DNA from: an uncultured beta proteobacterium | GTDB lineage: Bacteria > Pseudomonadota > Gammaproteobacteria > Burkholderiales > Burkholderiaceae | NCBI GenBank assembly: GCA_903892315.1 | Contig: CAITHY010000113.1 | Location: 1-34,504, forward strand | Direction: 5' to 3' | Length of the DNA: 34,504 nucleotides | Shown here: positions 30,633 through 34,504 of the stretch, piece by piece | How the letters are laid out: each line of letters starts with the position of its first letter | How positions within the stretch are numbered: position 1 is the stretch's first letter | Program-made: the position numbers and the translations under genes | The notes under the pieces: model-generated | Databases searched by the model: none | The model's input: the letters and a program-made list of their open reading frames with translations, nothing else | What the model was told of the DNA's origin: nothing

Positions 30633-31868
30633 TTAGGCTTTGTGACCCAGCTCTGCGCAAGAGCGCATATTTTTCTCAGTAGTAGGCTCAATCGTCAGAA
30701 TATTAAAGACGTCATACTTATCCTTCATATTCTTGGATTTGGACTCTACGATGATGACGGTTTGTACGGCCTGATGATCGCACTTACGATAGTACTCAGG
30801 ACCTTTGTACCAGTCGTACTTCAGGTTCTCCATCGCAGAAACTACTTTCAAGGTTTCAGTGGACTTGGCTATCTTAATAGAGGCCAATACACTCTTAACG
30901 CCCGCATAACCTAATGCGCCGTAGTCAGATGGAACGGAACCGTTGTACATTTTGCGGAATGCATCATTAAATGTTTTTGCAGTAGGGATACGATCCTCTA
31001 GACCCCAGTAATAGGATGTGCCGCCGATAATGCCTTCGAAAGCTTCGGGGCCGCCTGCAAGCCGTGAGGTATAGAGGAGTACCGGTGTAACAATCTTCAT
31101 GCTGGACTTCAGTCCAAAGTCAGTACATTGTTTTGCTGCATTGACTAAGTCGCGACCAAAGTTACAGAGCACCAAAATATCTGGGTTCAAAGCTTTGATG
31201 CGCGGCAAGAAAGCGGAGTAGTCAGAAGCGCCTAGTGGATGACGAATATCGGCCAAGGTAGTAGCACCCATTTCTTTACCAGCACGCTCAAATGCACGCA
31301 CCATTTCATGGCCATAGGCATAGTCGGCTGTTAAGAACACAATTTTTTTGCCAAAACGTGGGATGGAGTAACGCGCTACAGCACCAGCAGTCATGGTTGG
31401 GTTCAGTGCTTCGTGGAATGTGTAGACGCTCCAGTCTTTTGCTTCGTTAATCGCATCAGATTGGCTGATGGAGTTAAAGAGCACTTTACGTTCTTTGCAA
31501 ACAGCATTGATTGAGAGTTGCGTTGCTGCAGAAAGTGAGCCAACTATAAAGTTCACCTTGTCTTTTTCAATTAACTCTAATGTGCGTGTTGCTGCTTCAC
31601 CAGGATTGAGTTTGTCATCACGCACTAAGAGTTCTGCTTTGCGTCCATTAAAGCCGCCTGCATCGTTAAATTCTTTGATGGCTAATTCAGCGGCCTTCAC
31701 CTGGTCCTGAGCTTCTGCTGAGAAGGGGCCTGTCAACGGGGTCGGAAAGCCGATCTTAATGGTATCGGCTTGGGCATTGGCTACATTTAACCAAAGTGGG
31801 GTGCTTGCTGCTGCAGCTCCACCAATCAACATCTTGCGTCTTGTTTGATTCGTTACTTTTTGTTTCAT
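30633..31868 (-). CDS. livK: Branched-chain-type ABC importer substrate-binding protein
   Basis: Periplasmic binding protein of 411 aa of the LivK/HAAT type (type 1 periplasmic fold). The ATG at 31868 has a perfect GGAGGAG 6 bases upstream. The ATG at 31883 overlaps that site and is rejected. The N-terminus has a twin-arginine signal TRRKMLIGGAAAAS with cleavage near NAQA. The mature domain shows IKIGFPTPLTGPFSAEAQ, FNDAGGFNGRKAELLVRDD, VNFIVGSLSAATQLSI and ALNPDILVLCNFGRD. The ligand is unknown. The neighbouring FAD monooxygenase and CoxG-like gene suggest an aromatic or heterocyclic acid rather than leucine, but this is inference. Confidence 0.93.
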   Translation of the reverse strand: MKQKVTNQTRRKMLIGGAAAASTPLWLNVANAQADTIKIGFPTPLTGPFSAEAQDQVKAAELAIKEFNDAGGFNGRKAELLVRDDKLNPGEAATRTLELIEKDKVNFIVGSLSAATQLSINAVCKERKVLFNSISQSDAINEAKDWSVYTFHEALNPTMTAGAVARYSIPRFGKKIVFLTADYAYGHEMVRAFERAGKEMGATTLADIRHPLGASDYSAFLPRIKALNPDILVLCNFGRDLVNAAKQCTDFGLKSSMKIVTPVLLYTSRLAGGPEAFEGIIGGTSYYWGLEDRIPTAKTFNDAFRKMYNGSVPSDYGALGYAGVKSVLASIKIAKSTETLKVVSAMENLKYDWYKGPEYYRKCDHQAVQTVIIVESKSKNMKDKYDVFNILTIEPTTEKNMRSCAELGHKA

Positions 31869-31874
31869 GGTTGT

Positions 31875-31881
31875 CTCCTCC
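31875..31881 (-). promoter_or_regulatory. Strong Shine-Dalgarno of livK
   Basis: GGAGGAG on the minus strand, 6 bases from the ATG at 31868. It decides the livK start and fits a highly translated binding protein. Confidence 0.85.
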
Positions 31882-31943
31882 ATATAAAACTTTGTTAAAT
31901 AAGAATACTTTTTATTTTTTTAAATCTTAACTGAATGCACTTT

Positions 31944-33185
31944 CTAATGTGCAGATTCAGGCACTGCTTTCCCTTGAGCTAATAGAGCGCTGATATCAAT
32001 CGCGGTTTCCGCCATGACAGTATCTGCATTTCTTTTCAGCTTCTCGTTATCCCTATTCCCCTTGCTACCTTGGGACTGCATATAGCGCCCCAAATACTGG
32101 GCTCTAGCCACCACTTGTTGACCGAGCTTTAAGCGCTCTTCGCTATATGCATTGAGCGCTGTTGGAGTAGCGCCATGCGTGGCAATATGCTTTGCAATCA
32201 CGATAGCTTCATCGCCAGCCTTAGTGACACCCATTCCGACGTGTGGCCTACCAACAAAAGCAGCATCACCCATCAGTGCAATTCTGCCAAAGACAATTTG
32301 CTCAGAGCGAACGTCATAAATAGCCTGTAAAAATGGGGCAGCTGTTTTTTCTAATATTTCTGCGTATTGCGGCGCCAAAATCTCCTGTGCGACTTTGCGC
32401 ATGTGGGCGATATGCTTCCAAGATACTTTGAGCGGCGGGATGCCGGTGGGGTAGTGATGACCATCATCATCTGTGAGAAGACTTACCAACTCTTTATGTT
32501 CTGATGCTGGGCGATACCAAACAAAGTTATAGCGACGCTTTCCTGGGCGAGTGTCATTGCCAGAGCCAGCAACTGGGTAACCCAGCATTTGTTCGCCATT
32601 GGGTAAACAAAAGCCAAAGTGATTAAATAAAGTATCCAAGGTGCGATTGGATAAACAGGCTTCATCGCACACGCCACGCCAAGCTATGTAACCAGCGTAT
32701 TCAGGTTGAATCTGCGGCGCAATTTGCGCGCGCACTGCAGAGCGTATGCCATCGGATGCAATCAGCAGCTCAGCGCCATATTGAGTGCCATCTTCACAAA
32801 ACACCTGTACGGAGTTCTCATCTTGTGAAACCGACTTCACTGTCTTGCCTTGCAGGTAGCGTTCGCTTGGAAAGCTTTCCTTGAGCATGTGATATAGACG
32901 ACTCCAGGAGGTGAGCACTTGAGGCAACTCCATTTCACCTAAGCTTTGACCATCGGCACCCAAAGTAACGCGTTTTGTCACGGGTACGCCTAGCGTTTCA
33001 TCAACGGTGACTCCAGCGGCACGTAGTGCTTCCGCTAGAGCATCATGGGTCACAATGCCGGCACCACGGCCGTCCAAAGATCCAACGGTCTTTTCTAGCA
33101 AGGTAACATCATGCCCTTGGCGCAGCAAAATATTTGCTACAAATAAACCACCAAGAGATCCGCCAACAACTAGAATTTTTGCCAT
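31944..33185 (-). CDS. FAD-dependent aromatic-type monooxygenase
   Basis: Group A flavoprotein hydroxylase of 413 aa, similar in pattern to 2,6-dihydroxypyridine 3-monooxygenase and salicylate/6-hydroxynicotinate hydroxylases. The N-terminal dinucleotide fold is ILVVGGSLGGLFVANIL. The DG motif is ASDGIRSAVR. The FAD-ribityl GD motif is RIALMGDAAFVGRPHVGMG, whose RPH is characteristic of the dihydroxypyridine type. The start at ATG 33185 follows AGGGG; the in-frame TTG just before is discarded. It sits between a VOC protein and livK on one strand with gaps of 9 and about 75 bases. The real substrate cannot be read. Reaction: NAD(P)H-dependent ring hydroxylation, inferred. Confidence 0.88.
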   Translation of the reverse strand: MAKILVVGGSLGGLFVANILLRQGHDVTLLEKTVGSLDGRGAGIVTHDALAEALRAAGVTVDETLGVPVTKRVTLGADGQSLGEMELPQVLTSWSRLYHMLKESFPSERYLQGKTVKSVSQDENSVQVFCEDGTQYGAELLIASDGIRSAVRAQIAPQIQPEYAGYIAWRGVCDEACLSNRTLDTLFNHFGFCLPNGEQMLGYPVAGSGNDTRPGKRRYNFVWYRPASEHKELVSLLTDDDGHHYPTGIPPLKVSWKHIAHMRKVAQEILAPQYAEILEKTAAPFLQAIYDVRSEQIVFGRIALMGDAAFVGRPHVGMGVTKAGDEAIVIAKHIATHGATPTALNAYSEERLKLGQQVVARAQYLGRYMQSQGSKGNRDNEKLKRNADTVMAETAIDISALLAQGKAVPESAH

Positions 33186-33194
33186 CAATAACCC

Positions 33195-33653
33195 CTATGC
33201 AGCTTTCGCATCTAGAGTAGCTTTTTCCGTTGCTGGATAGTTCAATTCAATGACAATACCATTTGGATCATCGAGAAATATTTGATGGAGCCCAATTACT
33301 GGTACGGTGCGCTCGCGATAGGGAATGTTTAATTTCTTGAGGAGCGTAATTTTTTCTTCTAGCCCAGTTGCAAAAAAGGCAATGTGGTCAACTGCGCCAG
33401 ATCCATACAGCGTGCTAGGGTCGCGCTCACCTAAATATTTTTTCAGTCCGTTAGGATCATTCTTGTCAATGGCAATGAGGTGTAAGACCGCATTAGCCCA
33501 GCTACTCTCATCACCGTTGTAGAGCCAGACGCCTGGAAATGGAAACTCTGGTCTAGGGCCGACTGTAAGGCCAAGTAATTTGCTGTAGAAGTCAGTGGTT
33601 TTTTCAATCTCGAGACTGCGGATAGAGAAGTGATTCAGGCTTAAGTTAGACAT
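33195..33653 (-). CDS. VOC (glyoxalase/extradiol-type) family protein
   Basis: Single-unit vicinal-oxygen-chelate protein of 152 aa with two beta-alpha-beta-beta-beta modules. Candidate metal ligands are H8 (LNHFSI), H90 (AVDHIAFF) and E136 (IVIELNY), with H58 (VLHLIA) a fourth candidate. The sequence RERTVPVIGLHQIFLDDPNGI resembles glyoxalase-like ring-cleavage or isomerase relatives. It is encoded 14 bases after the TetR gene and 9 bases before the FAD monooxygenase, so it probably acts on the same substrate. The size is too small for a typical two-domain extradiol dioxygenase. Function not assigned. Confidence 0.85.
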   Translation of the reverse strand: MSNLSLNHFSIRSLEIEKTTDFYSKLLGLTVGPRPEFPFPGVWLYNGDESSWANAVLHLIAIDKNDPNGLKKYLGERDPSTLYGSGAVDHIAFFATGLEEKITLLKKLNIPYRERTVPVIGLHQIFLDDPNGIVIELNYPATEKATLDAKAA

Positions 33654-33667
33654 GGTGACCTTTTCAA

Positions 33668-34360
33668 TTAAGCAAATAGTGATTTAGCGGAATGGAGGTA
33701 AGACTGCACTCGGTCGCGAATGATTTCTTGTTCTGTATTGGGGCTTTCGGCCGCATAGATGGCTTGCCCATAGATCCAGCGCCTCATGCCAATATAGAAG
33801 ACGCCACCGTGTAATCCCATCAGGAATTCAAGCTCACGCTGCGTGGGCTTTGATGTATCAGGCCTGCCACAATACTTGCGAGTTTCACGAATGAGTCTTG
33901 GTAATAAGCGCGTACGCAAGAGCTCGAAGAAGCGATCGCTGATGGAGTGATCACTTAAGCCAGAGAAAATCAAAATGCGTACAAAGTCATAAGTTAAGAC
34001 TGTGTTGGAGTAGTCCAAATAGAACGCATTAAATTTTTCTTCAGGAGTGAGGGACTCATCATCGAGCAGTTCTTCCCACTCTGGCTTCCAGCGAGACTCA
34101 AAAACTTCTTTATAAACTTCCTGAATCAGTGCATCTTTGGTTGGGAAGTAGTGATAGAGCAGGGTATGGGTGATACCCAATTCTTTAGATAAATTTCTCA
34201 ATTGGCCATCAATGCCATTTCTAGCAAAGAATTGAATAGCGCTATCTAATATTTGGCGTTTACGCTCGGCCGTACCCATTCTTTTTCGGGTAGGCGCCAT
34301 GGAGCCTTCTGAAATTTCGGCGGTATTTGAGCTGGTAACGCTATCTTCAGTAAAACGCAT
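33668..34360 (-). CDS. TetR/AcrR family transcriptional regulator
   Basis: DNA-binding repressor of 230 aa. The N-terminal TetR helix-turn-helix spans about 32-76: RKRQILDSAIQFFARNGIDG, then LRNLSKELGITHTLLYHYFP and TKDALIQEVY. An all-alpha ligand-binding domain follows. The N-terminus is uncertain: ATG 34360 gives 20 extra Ser/Thr-rich residues, while ATG 34300 (AAGG just upstream) gives the usual length ahead of the HTH. It heads the minus-strand gene run and diverges from the CoxG-like gene. A palindrome in the shared 112-base gap is its likely operator. It probably controls the monooxygenase and importer genes. Confidence 0.9.
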   Translation of the reverse strand: MRFTEDSVTSSNTAEISEGSMAPTRKRMGTAERKRQILDSAIQFFARNGIDGQLRNLSKELGITHTLLYHYFPTKDALIQEVYKEVFESRWKPEWEELLDDESLTPEEKFNAFYLDYSNTVLTYDFVRILIFSGLSDHSISDRFFELLRTRLLPRLIRETRKYCGRPDTSKPTQRELEFLMGLHGGVFYIGMRRWIYGQAIYAAESPNTEQEIIRDRVQSYLHSAKSLFA

Positions 34361-34417
34361 GGGTTCTCAGGGTTTATCCGAATTTGGACTTATTGACCAA
34401 AAGTTAAATAATGGTAC

Positions 34418-34430
34418 ATTGTTGAACAAT
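34418..34430. promoter_or_regulatory. Candidate TetR operator in the divergent promoter region
   Basis: ATTGTT-G-AACAAT is a perfect inverted repeat (6-bp arms, one-base centre). It overlaps the -10 (TACATT, 34415-34420) of a candidate plus-strand promoter whose -35 is TTGACC (34393-34398; 16-base spacer). The placement between the TetR gene and the divergent gene supports an operator role. Confidence 0.55.
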
Positions 34431-34472
34431 TGGTAGATAAGACTCTATTCGTACAAACCCCAAGGAGATCAA

Positions 34473-34504
34473 ATGGAATTAAATGGCGAGCAACTCATAT
34501 CCGC
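34473..34504 (+). CDS. CoxG-like (SRPBCC) protein, first codons only
   Basis: An ATG preceded by AAGGAG opens a frame MELNGEQLIS that runs off the window. This start resembles carbon monoxide dehydrogenase subunit G (CoxG) proteins, membrane-associated SRPBCC proteins that accompany molybdenum hydroxylases. Only about ten residues are visible, so the family is a tentative reading. It diverges from the TetR gene and shares its control region. Confidence 0.5.
   Translation, partial: MELNGEQLIS

Overview
The window looks like a compact chromosomal segment of a betaproteobacterium (Burkholderiales). A small-genome freshwater lineage such as Polynucleobacter fits best, judging from moderate GC, very short intergenic gaps, many TAATG/ATGA start-stop overlaps and the gene families present. 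This assignment is inference from gene content; no marker gene such as rRNA is present. I saw no tRNA, rRNA, CRISPR array, insertion sequence or phage gene. No gene-free stretch exceeds about 160 bases.

Layout. (1) 1-4406, minus strand: an envelope or lipid-linked sugar cluster in the order GT83/ArnT-like transferase, UPF0104-type flippase-like membrane protein, GT9 heptosyltransferase-like protein, and a PAP2 phosphatase cut by the window edge. (2) 4454-7781: a DUF3047 lipoprotein, the copper-exporting ATPase CopA, and a divergent small HMA copper chaperone. (3) 7848-9517: a DUF47 (PhoU-like) protein and a Pit phosphate transporter. (4) 9647-20304: the centrepiece, a respiratory formate dehydrogenase locus. 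It holds mrp (Fe-S carrier), DUF3305, DUF3306, a multi-[4Fe-4S] protein, a TorD-like chaperone, a small Tat-signal protein (FdhX type), the Cys-type catalytic subunit FdhA, the [4Fe-4S] subunit FdhB, a tiny lipoprotein, the cytochrome b subunit, and a small exported protein of unknown function. (5) 20305-21700, minus: an ABC ATPase and permease of the tungstate/molybdate type (TupC, TupB) with no binding protein beside them. This probably feeds metal to the formate dehydrogenase cofactor. (6) 21767-24194: a BFD-like [2Fe-2S] protein, an EEP-family hydrolase and a cardiolipin synthase, overlapping head to tail. (7) 24191-26556, minus: a CaiB/BaiF CoA-transferase and an acyl-CoA dehydrogenase. 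(8) 26713-27216: a YqaA/DedA-type membrane protein. (9) 27213-34360, minus: a long run of TetR regulator, VOC protein, FAD monooxygenase and a complete branched-chain-type ABC importer (livK, livH, livM, livG, livF). (10) 34473 to the end: the first codons of a divergent gene resembling CoxG.

How the parts work together. FdhA should be exported folded by Tat together with FdhB and dock on the cytochrome b subunit, passing electrons from periplasmic formate to quinone. The upstream genes look like maturation factors and the adjacent Tup-type transporter a metal source. In region 9 the TetR, monooxygenase and importer suggest inducible uptake and oxidation of an aromatic or N-heterocyclic acid.

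The most notable sequence-level signals are: a textbook intrinsic terminator for the fdh operon embedded inside the 3' coding end of the convergent tupC; a terminator-like hairpin plus a second stem between livK and livH that could set binding-protein/permease stoichiometry; an FNR/Anr-like palindrome lying inside a candidate fdh promoter; and two small exported proteins in the fdh operon with no function I can name.
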